From Flavobacterium cerinum (GTDB lineage: Bacteria; Bacteroidota; Bacteroidia; Flavobacteriales; Flavobacteriaceae), in assembly GCF_004028155.1 (NCBI RefSeq), contig NZ_SBII01000001.1, forward strand, positions 186,001-250,000: DNA of 64,000 bases, given 5' to 3'. The translations under genes and the position numbers were made by a program. This document shows positions 27,385-35,033 of this stretch, in pieces. Under the pieces are notes generated by a model that was given only the letters and a program-made list of their open reading frames with translations, was not told the DNA's origin and ran no database searches. Numbering within the stretch: the first letter of the stretch is position 1; each line of letters begins with the position of its first letter.

Positions 27385-28365
27385 TTAATAGACCATCAGG
27401 TTACAGCCTCTAATATCTGAATTGTCAAAACGGCCCAGTACTTCGAAAGATTGGTTGGTGTATTTTTTACCAAGATCCTGAGTGGCTATAAATGAGCAGG
27501 AATTGATATTGGCAAGGTCAATAACATTTATGCCTCCTGTTTTACCATAATCAATGTAGCTCAATGCATCCTCAGTATCGCGGATAAGTATGTCCATCCA
27601 GGGTGGGCATTCAAAGATACCGTTGCCAAGAGAATAGGCTTGTGATAGTAACTCGGTCATGCCATATTCTGAGTGGATTTCGCTTAAGCCAAATCCTTTG
27701 CATAGTACATCGTGCAGTTCTTCACGAATCATTTCTTTACGGCGGCCTTTCATGCCTCCGGTTTCCATAATGATAGTATTCTTAAGGCTGAAGTCTTGCT
27801 TTTCAATCAAATCGAGCAGGGCATAGGTAACACCTATAAGCAATACGTTTTGTCCTGCATTGTCCAGATCGGTGAGCTTTGTTATAAGTTCGTCGTAATT
27901 GTTCAAATAGAAGCCACTGTCAGGGTTGTTCGAAGCCTGTATGAGATCATCTACCATATAGATTAATGAAGAGCCTTCGCGCTGTAAGTAAGAAGGGAGT
28001 AGTGCTAAAACGGCATAATCTTCTATGTTGCCATAAAATTGCGAGAATGCTTTACGGAAACTTTGCTCATAATAGCTTAGATCGGTTACAAGATGACGGC
28101 TGGTTACTGTTCCTGTTGTTCCACTGCTGGTAAACGTCTCATGAACCGGATCTGTACTGCTTAGTACTTCGTGTGATTTGAAAAACTGTATTGGAAGAAA
28201 TGGAATCTCCTTTACTGATTTTACATTTTGCTTATCCTTGTTTAGAAAGTTACAAAAATCACGGTATATGGTATTGTTATCATATTGATGACGAAATACT
28301 TTAAGGGTGATTTTTTCGAACTCTTTTTTTGAGGATATGGTAAATATGTCTTGTGCAGTAACCAA
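27385..28365 (-). CDS. LuxE-like acyl-protein synthetase / acyltransferase family protein
   Basis: Resembles the LuxE acyl-protein synthetase family, relatives of the adenylate-forming enzymes. The signature FTSSGTTGTVTSRH near residue 95 matches the AMP-binding loop, and ETGGMKGRRKEM and HSEYGMTELLSQAY are conserved family segments. The only upstream in-frame ATG (28404) lies inside the previous gene's terminator and before a perfect -7 box, so the true start is probably non-ATG: TTG at 28365 (chosen, 326 residues) or ATT at 28374. No luxCD partners are nearby, so the substrate is unknown. Confidence 0.75.
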   Translation of the reverse strand: MVTAQDIFTISSKKEFEKITLKVFRHQYDNNTIYRDFCNFLNKDKQNVKSVKEIPFLPIQFFKSHEVLSSTDPVHETFTSSGTTGTVTSRHLVTDLSYYEQSFRKAFSQFYGNIEDYAVLALLPSYLQREGSSLIYMVDDLIQASNNPDSGFYLNNYDELITKLTDLDNAGQNVLLIGVTYALLDLIEKQDFSLKNTIIMETGGMKGRRKEMIREELHDVLCKGFGLSEIHSEYGMTELLSQAYSLGNGIFECPPWMDILIRDTEDALSYIDYGKTGGINVIDLANINSCSFIATQDLGKKYTNQSFEVLGRFDNSDIRGCNLMVY

Positions 28366-28381
28366 TTGATAAATGTTTTGG

Positions 28382-28389
28382 CAAAAATA
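28382..28389 (-). promoter_or_regulatory. -7 element of the LuxE-like gene
   Basis: TATTTTTG on the minus strand lies between the upstream terminator and the coding region. Transcripts from here cannot contain the ATG at 28404. Confidence 0.5.
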
Positions 28390-28393
28390 CAAA

Positions 28394-28423
28394 TAAAAAA
28401 GCACCGCCGGAGGGCAGTGCTTT
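28394..28423 (-). terminator. terminator of the small T9SS cargo gene
   Basis: On the minus strand AAGCACTGCC pairs with GGCGGTGCTT (one wobble) around CTCC and is followed by a T-run. Confidence 0.82.
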
Positions 28424-28443
28424 CTAAATATATTTTATAGTAA

Positions 28444-28779
28444 TTATTTTACGATAAGTTTTCTTGTTGCAGTTGCATCACCTTCTTTTATTTTGATGAT
28501 GTATACGCCGGGTGTAAGCCCGGAGATGTTAAGCTCTTTGCTGGTAAGTGTTGCCTGAAGTATCTTTTTCCCCAGAACATCAAATATTTCTACTTCTTTA
28601 CTTTGCGCAGGTTTTGCGGTAGTAATATAAATCCTGTCAGCACTTGCCGGGTTAGGGTAAATGTTGAGTCCCTCTATTGCTTCTTTACCAGATGCGATCC
28701 CTTTGTTTTCCTGAGCTACAGCCCCAAAAGAAAACAGGAATAGGAAGAGGACGGTGATATAAAAGTATTTTTTTGCCAT
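28444..28779 (-). CDS. small secreted protein made almost only of a T9SS type A sorting domain
   Basis: A 111-residue exported protein. Residues 1-22 are a signal peptide (MAKKYFYITVLFLFLFSFGA..AQ). A linker of about 15 residues follows, and then the rest (about residues 38-111) is a Por-secretion C-terminal sorting domain: INIYPNPASADRIYI-like start, VEIFDVLGKKIL, LNISGLTPGVYIIKI and TRKLIVK. There is hardly any cargo. It may be a free CTD, a surface peptide, or the remnant of a larger protein. It has its own terminator. Confidence 0.85.
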   Translation of the reverse strand: MAKKYFYITVLFLFLFSFGAVAQENKGIASGKEAIEGLNIYPNPASADRIYITTAKPAQSKEVEIFDVLGKKILQATLTSKELNISGLTPGVYIIKIKEGDATATRKLIVK

Positions 28780-28898
28780 AAGAGTGATTGATTGTGTAAA
28801 GATATAAAATATATTTCAAATACTATACCAAAAAACTTAAATGTTAAAATTATTCCGAAGTAGATATAAGATTGTTTATGGATATTATTGTGTTTAAC

Positions 28899-28926
28899 CA
28901 AAAAAGCCCCTAATATAGGGGCTTTT
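28899..28926 (-). terminator. terminator of the beta-helix lipoprotein gene
   Basis: AAAAAGCCCC pairs with GGGGCTTTTT on the minus strand around a short AT loop. Confidence 0.85.
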
Positions 28927-28945
28927 TAAGATATTTTGAGCTGAA

Positions 28946-30127
28946 TTATTTTATAAGAGAAGCTCCGCCTACTGTAGCCCAGTTACCAGTCTCAAGACTA
29001 GCACCTGTAGCTGTAGCGCTTTTTGTGAAAGTTCCATTAGGGAATCCAACAACAATTGCATCTGATGCACCTAATACTTCTTTAGTAGTGTTAGATATTT
29101 TAGCGTTTGTTATTTTGATTCTTGAGTTGTTAACCTGATCTGTGTTTGTAGGAGCATCCTGAATTTTGATAGCAGCACCTTCGTAAGTTTTAGCACCTTC
29201 AGTATAGTTTCCGTATCCGTCGATGATTACGTTATTGAAATCTCCGTTACCTTCTTTTTTGAATTGGAAAGCATCTATTTCGATAGCACCTGCAACTTCA
29301 GGAACAGTTCCTGCAACTCTTTTAAGTGTTACGTTTGTTACTTTAGGGAAGAAAGTATTGTTGTTTCCTGAAGCTTCGATCTCCATACCAAAGTTACCTT
29401 TCACTTCTTGGTAAGCATACCAGTTAGTGTTGTTTTGACCTTGCCATCCATCTTGCCAGTCAAAAGCGTCATCATAGTTACCGAAAGAAATAAGGTTTGA
29501 AGCACTTACAGTTCCACCGAAAAATTCGAAACCGTCATCAGCACCTTTATAAGCTACAAGGTGGTCAAGAGTTGTTCCAGTACCTACAGAGTAGAATGTG
29601 AATGCATTGTTTTCTTTTGTACCATCTGCAAGTTTAGCACCAGCATACTCTACACGTACATATTTAAGTGAACCACCATTGTGAGCAGCGTTACCACCTC
29701 CGTAAGACTGGTTGTTACCATCTTCTGATGTAGCAGTTGTAGCAGCGTTGATCGCTTTTATTGGAGCATCACCATACATAATGATACCTCCCCATGATCC
29801 AGGAATTTTTGAAGCTTCTGTGAATACTACAGGCTCAGCAGCAGTACCGTTAATGATAAGTTTACCACCATTAAGTACAACAAGAGCGTTATCTCCAGTT
29901 TGTTTGTTAGCAGTAATTGTAGAACCTTTTTCGAATGTTACTGTTGCTCCAGAAGCAATTTTCACAATTCCTTTTAATGTGTAGTTTCCGTAAGCAAACG
30001 TTTGGTTAGTAGTTATAACACCTGTTATTTCTCCTTCTACCGGCTTTTTTGGCCCATTAGAATCGTCGTCGCTACAGCTTGTAAACATTGCTCCGATAAG
30101 TGTTAGTCCTAAAAGAAATTTTTTCAT
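28946..30127 (-). CDS. predicted outer-membrane lipoprotein, beta-helix-like, unknown function
   Basis: A 393-residue lipoprotein with signal MKKFLLGLTLIGAMFTSCS; the lipobox Cys is followed by an Asp-rich tract (SDDDSNG), which suggests surface display. The body has repeated short strands such as GNYTLKGIVKIASGATVTFE, KLIINGTAAEPVVFTEA and DHLVAYKGADDGFEFFGGTV, with many Asn/Gly turns as in right-handed beta-helices. I do not recognise an enzyme motif. It lies downstream of a TonB-dependent receptor on the same strand but has its own promoter with a phased GTTA array and its own terminator. It may be the partner of the receptor. Confidence 0.78.
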   Translation of the reverse strand: MKKFLLGLTLIGAMFTSCSDDDSNGPKKPVEGEITGVITTNQTFAYGNYTLKGIVKIASGATVTFEKGSTITANKQTGDNALVVLNGGKLIINGTAAEPVVFTEASKIPGSWGGIIMYGDAPIKAINAATTATSEDGNNQSYGGGNAAHNGGSLKYVRVEYAGAKLADGTKENNAFTFYSVGTGTTLDHLVAYKGADDGFEFFGGTVSASNLISFGNYDDAFDWQDGWQGQNNTNWYAYQEVKGNFGMEIEASGNNNTFFPKVTNVTLKRVAGTVPEVAGAIEIDAFQFKKEGNGDFNNVIIDGYGNYTEGAKTYEGAAIKIQDAPTNTDQVNNSRIKITNAKISNTTKEVLGASDAIVVGFPNGTFTKSATATGASLETGNWATVGGASLIK

Positions 30128-30163
30128 GATTCTTAATTTTTATTTTGTTAATTTTTGATGTTC

Positions 30164-30251
30164 CAAAAGTAGTCTGAGCCTTCATCATGTGAGTTATAGC
30201 AGTGTTATGATATGGTTATTGAATGTTGATTTTAAGGTTAGTTTAATGTTA
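30164..30251 (-). promoter_or_regulatory. activator-type promoter with an 11-bp phased GTTA array
   Basis: A perfect -7 box (TACTTTTG on the minus strand, 30164-30171) lacks a -33 TTG. Instead GTTA, read on the plus strand, starts at 30193, 30204, 30215, 30237 and 30248; the phased position 30226 reads TTGA. The spacing is exactly 11 bp. The first GTTA is 21 bp from the -7 box. This matches the direct-repeat operators of OmpR/PhoB-family regulators. The binding protein is inferred to be the nearby response regulator. Confidence 0.65.
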
Positions 30252-30274
30252 AGTATCAAAAGGTTATGTAAATA

Positions 30275-30304
30275 AAAAGGGCTGCTAAAAATAGCAGCCC
30301 TTTT
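30275..30304 (-). terminator. terminator of the TonB-dependent receptor gene
   Basis: GGGCTGCTA and TAGCAGCCC form the stem, and a T-run follows on the minus strand. It separates the receptor from the lipoprotein gene. Confidence 0.87.
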
Positions 30305-30325
30305 GTATACTGGGGTTGTGAGCGT

Positions 30326-33124
30326 TTAGAATGTGTAGTTAAGGCTTAATGAAAAACCTATACCTTTTTTATAGTCTTTGTTCATTCTTGACAATGGAGT
30401 GAATATAACTGCATTTTCATCACCTGTTTCAAAACGAACTTTTGGGTTCAAAATGTTATCTGCAGATAATTTTACATCAAAATGCTCGTTGATTTTACTA
30501 CCCCAAACAAGGTCCAGTTTGCTAACTGGTAACTCATAAATATGATCGATACGGTTAGTACCTACACTGTAGATCCTTTTTCCGAAGATACCATATACTA
30601 ATGAGATGTTGTTTGTCCATGTATTTGTGAAACCAAACTGATATTTAAGGTCAGAATTCACTAACCATTTAGATGCTCCCTGTAAGTCACGGTCACGGTG
30701 TGTTTCGATAGATGAAGAAGCATTACCATTACTGTTAATGTAATTCTCGTTAACACTTACGTTAGTTGTCATTAAAGAGGTGTTAAAGCCCCATGACAAA
30801 TCTTTAAGGTTGTCGCTTACTCTTGCAAGGTCAAGGATAAAATCCATTTCAAGACCGTAAAGTGTAGCATCGCCCGTGTTAAGGAATGTTGTTATTGCTC
30901 CACCTGCATTAGGCTGGTAGGTTCTTTCTATAGCATTCTTTATTTTTTTACCAAATACACCTATAGAGAACGTTTCTGTATTGGTTGGGAAAAATTCATA
31001 TTTTAGGTCAACATTATAGTTGTCACTGTTTACAAGGTAAGGGTTACCACTTACAGATGTTCCGTCAGGGTTAATGTAAGTAATAGGTAAAACTTCCATT
31101 ACTACAGGTTTTGTATATGTTTGTCCTGCTGCAAAACGAATGTTTGCTTTTTCAGTTACTGCATATTTAACTGTTGCTGCCGGTAATACATAAGTTTTAT
31201 CTCTATCAATAGGAAGGAAATCTGCATCAAAGAAGTCGTTTTCACGATATTTTATATGTCTTCCTGTTTGTTCTACTCTTACCCCACCATTAATTTCCCA
31301 TTTGTCGCCAAAGTGAAGTAATACCGAAGCGTATCCTGCATTAGAAAGATCTTCAAGTTTAGATTTGTACTGTGCATTTGAACTTTCTCTAAAGTGGTAA
31401 GCTCCTGAAGTGATTCCTTTGTTGAATTCGTTGTCTACATTATCAATTGGCGCTGTGAATATAGAACCGCTCTCAGTACTTACAAAACGGTATGAAGTTT
31501 CCGTTTTACTCATGTATCCGTTGTATCCTACACTAAATTGGTGTCTTTTTTCTCCTGCATCGTTTTGCGGACCAAATTTCTTAGTGTATTCTGCTAATCC
31601 AGAGAAGTACATGTTTCCGTCTACATCAAAATATTGTCTAAGGAAGTTATTACCACCTGCATTTGTAATGATGTTTTCTCCTTCTTTACTTCCTGCAAAG
31701 AATTTACGGTCTGGCTGCTGGTAAGATGTTTTAGAAAAAGATGCTCCACCGCGGATAAACTGGTCTTTGTTCTCGTTAAGGTAATATTTAGCATTAAGCT
31801 GAGAAGTAAGATAGTCTGATTGGTTTAACTGATTAGTACGTATAAGATAGTTCTTGTTGTTTACGTTGTTTTCAGATACACCTAGCTGATCCTGTATAAA
31901 ACTCTCTGTTGTTTTTAAATAGAAAGTAGTTGATGAAATTTCAAAACGATCTCTCTTGTAGTTAAGACCTAAAAGAGCTGATGTATTTGTTTTGTAGTTG
32001 TAAGTTGTAGTTTCAAAATCGTTACCGCTCAAAATTCCGGCATCTGTACCTACAAATGTACGGTCTACTCCATTACGTACAGTATAACTGTTGTCGAAGT
32101 TTAACGATAGTAAGTAAGTAAATCGTGCATCATTTTTAAGATCGAATCTTTCTGAGTGAAGAACACCTATACTTGTATTCAAGGGGCTTTTTCCTGAATG
32201 AGCGTTAAATCCTGTCTTGAAAGCTTCTTTAGATTCGTCAGGTGTTAGTGTTGGGTTTGTTGGAGTACTACCAAATACCGAAGGCATTTTTCTGTCTTTT
32301 CCTGTAAAACCAAAAAAGCCTTTTGTAGAATGTGTGTCTTCAGCAAATTTAAAGTCAGAAAGGCTGTTGTTTGTTGTGTAGCCTACACCTATGCTAAGTT
32401 TCGTAATAGCGTTGTTTCCTTTTGAAGTTGCAATGTTAAATGTACCACCTGCAAAATCACCGTAGATGTTTGGAGTAAATGTTTTGTAAACATCCACAAC
32501 TCCTACAATATCTGTAGGGAATAAATCAAGAGGGATAATTTTTTGGAATGGGTTATTAGACGGTACAGCAAGATCGTTTACTAAAAGGCTGTTGTAACGG
32601 TCTTCCAGGCCACGAACAAAAATACCACGTGATCCTACTTTTGTAATACCTGTAATTTTAGTAAGGCCTTCTTCAACATCTCCAATACCTTTTCTGGATA
32701 ATTCCTGTGCACCTATACTTTGCTTGATCTCTACAGATTTTTTCTGTTCCAGTAGTAATGCCGTTTCTTTTTCTCGGTTAACTACTTTCTCAATTACTAC
32801 ATCCTGTAGTTGTACACTTGAAGAAGCAAGTGCTTTATTTATAATTCTTGTTTCTCCTTCTTTAACAGTTACCTGCATTTCTACACTTTCATATCCTAAA
32901 AACCCAAACACTATAGTATGTGTTCCTGCGGGTACAGAAAGAGAGTACTTTCCATTCTCATCTGCATTTGTGCCAGTGGCAGTGCCTTTTATTGCAATAC
33001 TTGCAAATGGTAGTGTTTCATTGTTCATGTCTTTGTCAGTGATCGTGCCAGAGACAGTACCTTTGTTTTGAGCGAAGCTCAATGATAAGGTAAACAGTGC
33101 AATTAATAAAAATTTAAGTTTCAT
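30326..33124 (-). CDS. TonB-dependent outer-membrane receptor with carboxypeptidase-regulatory N-domain
   Basis: A 932-residue outer-membrane transporter. The start at 33124 gives the signal peptide MKLKFLLIALFTLSLSFAQ; an ATG 39 nt upstream only adds a tail. Residues about 20-110 are a CarboxypepD-reg domain (VSGTITDKDMNN, DENGKYSLSVPAGTHTI). The plug follows (GIGDVEEGLTKITGITKVGS, GIFVRGLEDRYNS, GGTFNIATSKGN) and then a 22-strand-type barrel with many aromatic strands, ending in SLSLNYTF with the terminal Phe. No SusD gene is adjacent. Its promoter shares the GTTA array of the lipoprotein gene. The ligand is unknown; a link to the PhoB-like system is inferred. Confidence 0.92.
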   Translation of the reverse strand: MKLKFLLIALFTLSLSFAQNKGTVSGTITDKDMNNETLPFASIAIKGTATGTNADENGKYSLSVPAGTHTIVFGFLGYESVEMQVTVKEGETRIINKALASSSVQLQDVVIEKVVNREKETALLLEQKKSVEIKQSIGAQELSRKGIGDVEEGLTKITGITKVGSRGIFVRGLEDRYNSLLVNDLAVPSNNPFQKIIPLDLFPTDIVGVVDVYKTFTPNIYGDFAGGTFNIATSKGNNAITKLSIGVGYTTNNSLSDFKFAEDTHSTKGFFGFTGKDRKMPSVFGSTPTNPTLTPDESKEAFKTGFNAHSGKSPLNTSIGVLHSERFDLKNDARFTYLLSLNFDNSYTVRNGVDRTFVGTDAGILSGNDFETTTYNYKTNTSALLGLNYKRDRFEISSTTFYLKTTESFIQDQLGVSENNVNNKNYLIRTNQLNQSDYLTSQLNAKYYLNENKDQFIRGGASFSKTSYQQPDRKFFAGSKEGENIITNAGGNNFLRQYFDVDGNMYFSGLAEYTKKFGPQNDAGEKRHQFSVGYNGYMSKTETSYRFVSTESGSIFTAPIDNVDNEFNKGITSGAYHFRESSNAQYKSKLEDLSNAGYASVLLHFGDKWEINGGVRVEQTGRHIKYRENDFFDADFLPIDRDKTYVLPAATVKYAVTEKANIRFAAGQTYTKPVVMEVLPITYINPDGTSVSGNPYLVNSDNYNVDLKYEFFPTNTETFSIGVFGKKIKNAIERTYQPNAGGAITTFLNTGDATLYGLEMDFILDLARVSDNLKDLSWGFNTSLMTTNVSVNENYINSNGNASSSIETHRDRDLQGASKWLVNSDLKYQFGFTNTWTNNISLVYGIFGKRIYSVGTNRIDHIYELPVSKLDLVWGSKINEHFDVKLSADNILNPKVRFETGDENAVIFTPLSRMNKDYKKGIGFSLSLNYTF

Positions 33125-33146
33125 TTCGTGTGTTATAATTTTGGTG

Positions 33147-33223
33147 CAAAGTAACCGCCACAATTCAAATGCTATGTTACTTAATAGTTACGTTTGGATT
33201 TAGGTTTTATTATTAAATTGTTA
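33147..33223 (-). promoter_or_regulatory. promoter with a second 11-bp phased array upstream of the TonB receptor gene
   Basis: A near-consensus -7 box (TTACTTTG on the minus strand, 33147-33154) is followed upstream by plus-strand tetramers at 11-bp steps: GTTA 33176, GTTA 33187, ATTT 33198, ATTA 33209, GTTA 33220. The gap from box to first GTTA is 21 bp, identical to the lipoprotein promoter. Confidence 0.5.
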
Positions 33224-33306
33224 AGACATTAAATTACCGTTAACACGTTTGATGGTTTTGTATTATCTTTACCTTTACGGCCACAAAACATAGATGAATT
33301 GCCATT

Positions 33307-33990
33307 ATGAAGAAAAAAGAGATCAAGATCTTACTGGTTGACGATGAACAGGATATCCTAGAAATCGTAGGCTATAACCTTACTCAGGAAGGCTACCAGG
33401 TTACCACAGCAAGCAATGGAAGAGAAGCCGTAGCTAAAGCTAAGAAAGAACTTCCTCATCTTATTATCATAGACGTGATGATGCCAGAGATGGACGGGAT
33501 GGAAGCGGTAGAGAACATTAGGAAAATACCGGAGCTTAGTAACGTAATCATTACATTTCTTACTGCAAGAAGCGAAGATTACTCACAAGTGGCTGGCTTT
33601 GATGCCGGTGCTGATGACTACATAGCAAAACCTATTAAGCCAAAATTATTGGTAAGCAAAGTGAAAGCTTTACTTCGCAGGCTTAAAGATGATGAGGCTA
33701 AAGAAGATGTACTGCGCGTAGGAACTATAGAGATTAACCGCGAAGAGTACAAAATTGTTATGGAAGACAGAGAAATTGTGCTTCCGCGAAAAGAATTTGA
33801 ACTTTTTTACCTGCTGGCGTCAAAACCGGGTAAAGTATTTAAGAGAGAAGAAATTCTTGATAAAGTATGGGGTAATGAAGTGGTTGTAGGTGGAAGAACC
33901 ATAGATGTGCATATTAGAAAGCTTCGTGAAAAAATAGGCGAAGAATTGTTTAAAACTATAAAAGGAGTGGGGTACAAACTCGAAGTTTAG
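33307..33990 (+). CDS. PhoB/OmpR-family response regulator
   Basis: A 227-residue two-component regulator. The receiver domain (residues 6-120) has the acidic pair D12/D13, the phosphoacceptor Asp56 in IIIDVMMPEMDG, and the conserved Lys in DDYIAKPIKP. The C-terminal winged-helix domain (about 132-227) has LPRKEFELFYLLASKPGKVF, DKVWGNEVVVGGRTIDVHI and IKGVGYKLEV. Such proteins bind 11-bp direct repeats as dimers. It is transcribed away from the TonB receptor gene and overlaps the kinase start by one base. Confidence 0.95.
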   Translation: MKKKEIKILLVDDEQDILEIVGYNLTQEGYQVTTASNGREAVAKAKKELPHLIIIDVMMPEMDGMEAVENIRKIPELSNVIITFLTARSEDYSQVAGFDAGADDYIAKPIKPKLLVSKVKALLRRLKDDEAKEDVLRVGTIEINREEYKIVMEDREIVLPRKEFELFYLLASKPGKVFKREEILDKVWGNEVVVGGRTIDVHIRKLREKIGEELFKTIKGVGYKLEV

Positions 33991-35033
33991 TGGCGATAAA
34001 TTTTAAAAAAACATATAGGTTTGCCGTAAAATCGGCACTTTATATTTCAATATTCTCTACCGCCTTCCTGGCGGTTTTGATGTATTATCTAATGGAGTTA
34101 AATTGGAATTTTGTATTGCTGTTTTCCATTTCACTCTTTATATTCTCTTTTTTTGTGTTGCAATACAGGGTAGAACGTTTTATTTACCGCAGGGTAAAAA
34201 AAATATATGATGACGTTTCTTTACTAGAATCGAGTTCTTTTAGAAACAAATCAATTACTACAGATATGGCTACCCTTACCCGAGAGGTAGAGAAATTTGC
34301 CAGAGATAAGAAAATTGAAATAGAAACTCTTAAGATTCGTGAAGAATACCGTAGGGAATTTTTAGGGAATGTATCGCACGAGCTAAAAACACCGTTATTT
34401 ACCGTTCAGGGTTATATACTGACACTGCTTGACGGAGCAATGAACGATAAGGTGCTTCGTAAAAAGTACCTGCAGCGTGCCGAAAAAGGAGTTGAACGCC
34501 TTATTTATATTGTGCAGGATCTTGATATGATCACGAAATTGGAAGTAGGTACTATTAACCTTAATTCTACACGATTTAATATTGTTGAGGTAATACAAAA
34601 TGTGTTTGACCTGCTTGAAATGAAGGCCGATATAAAAGGTATTATGCTTATGTTTGACATGAAGTACATAAAGCCAATAATGGTATATGGTGATCAGGAA
34701 AAAATTCAGCAGGTAGTAACAAACCTTGTTGTCAACTCTATAAAGTATGGTAAAGAGAATGGTACTACAGAGGTGAGTATTGAAGATCTGGTGAATAATA
34801 AAATCATCATTAGAGTAAAAGACAATGGTGAGGGTATAGAGAAAAAGAATATACCACGCTTGTTTGAACGTTTTTTCCGTGTAGACAAAAGTGGTGCGCG
34901 TACAGAAGGTGGCTCAGGTCTTGGCCTTGCCATCGTTAAGCACATTATAGAAGCTCATGAAGAAAAAATGTATGTAGAGAGTAAGTATGGAGTGGGATCT
35001 GAATTTTCATTTACCCTCGAAAAGACAAAATAA
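33990..35033 (+). CDS. PhoR-like sensor histidine kinase
   Basis: A 347-residue membrane kinase, partner of the regulator whose stop it overlaps (TAGTG, with GTG as start). Two adjacent membrane helices (residues about 14-35 and 38-58) leave almost no periplasmic sensor loop. A short linker leads to the H-box FLGNVSHELKTPLF with His130. The ATPase domain has the N-box VVTNLVVNSIKYG, DNGEGIEKKNIPRLFERFFRVD and GGSGLGLAIVKHIIEAH. The lack of a periplasmic domain is like PhoR-type kinases that sense through partner membrane proteins. The signal is not known. Confidence 0.94.
   Translation: MAINFKKTYRFAVKSALYISIFSTAFLAVLMYYLMELNWNFVLLFSISLFIFSFFVLQYRVERFIYRRVKKIYDDVSLLESSSFRNKSITTDMATLTREVEKFARDKKIEIETLKIREEYRREFLGNVSHELKTPLFTVQGYILTLLDGAMNDKVLRKKYLQRAEKGVERLIYIVQDLDMITKLEVGTINLNSTRFNIVEVIQNVFDLLEMKADIKGIMLMFDMKYIKPIMVYGDQEKIQQVVTNLVVNSIKYGKENGTTEVSIEDLVNNKIIIRVKDNGEGIEKKNIPRLFERFFRVDKSGARTEGGSGLGLAIVKHIIEAHEEKMYVESKYGVGSEFSFTLEKTK

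Noticed and set aside
28444..33124. SusC/SusD polysaccharide utilisation locus
   Set aside because: The receptor has no SusD partner and no glycoside hydrolase or sugar enzyme is near it.
34395..34945. Minus-strand frames inside the histidine kinase gene
   Set aside because: They overlap conserved kinase motifs on the other strand and look like chance open frames.
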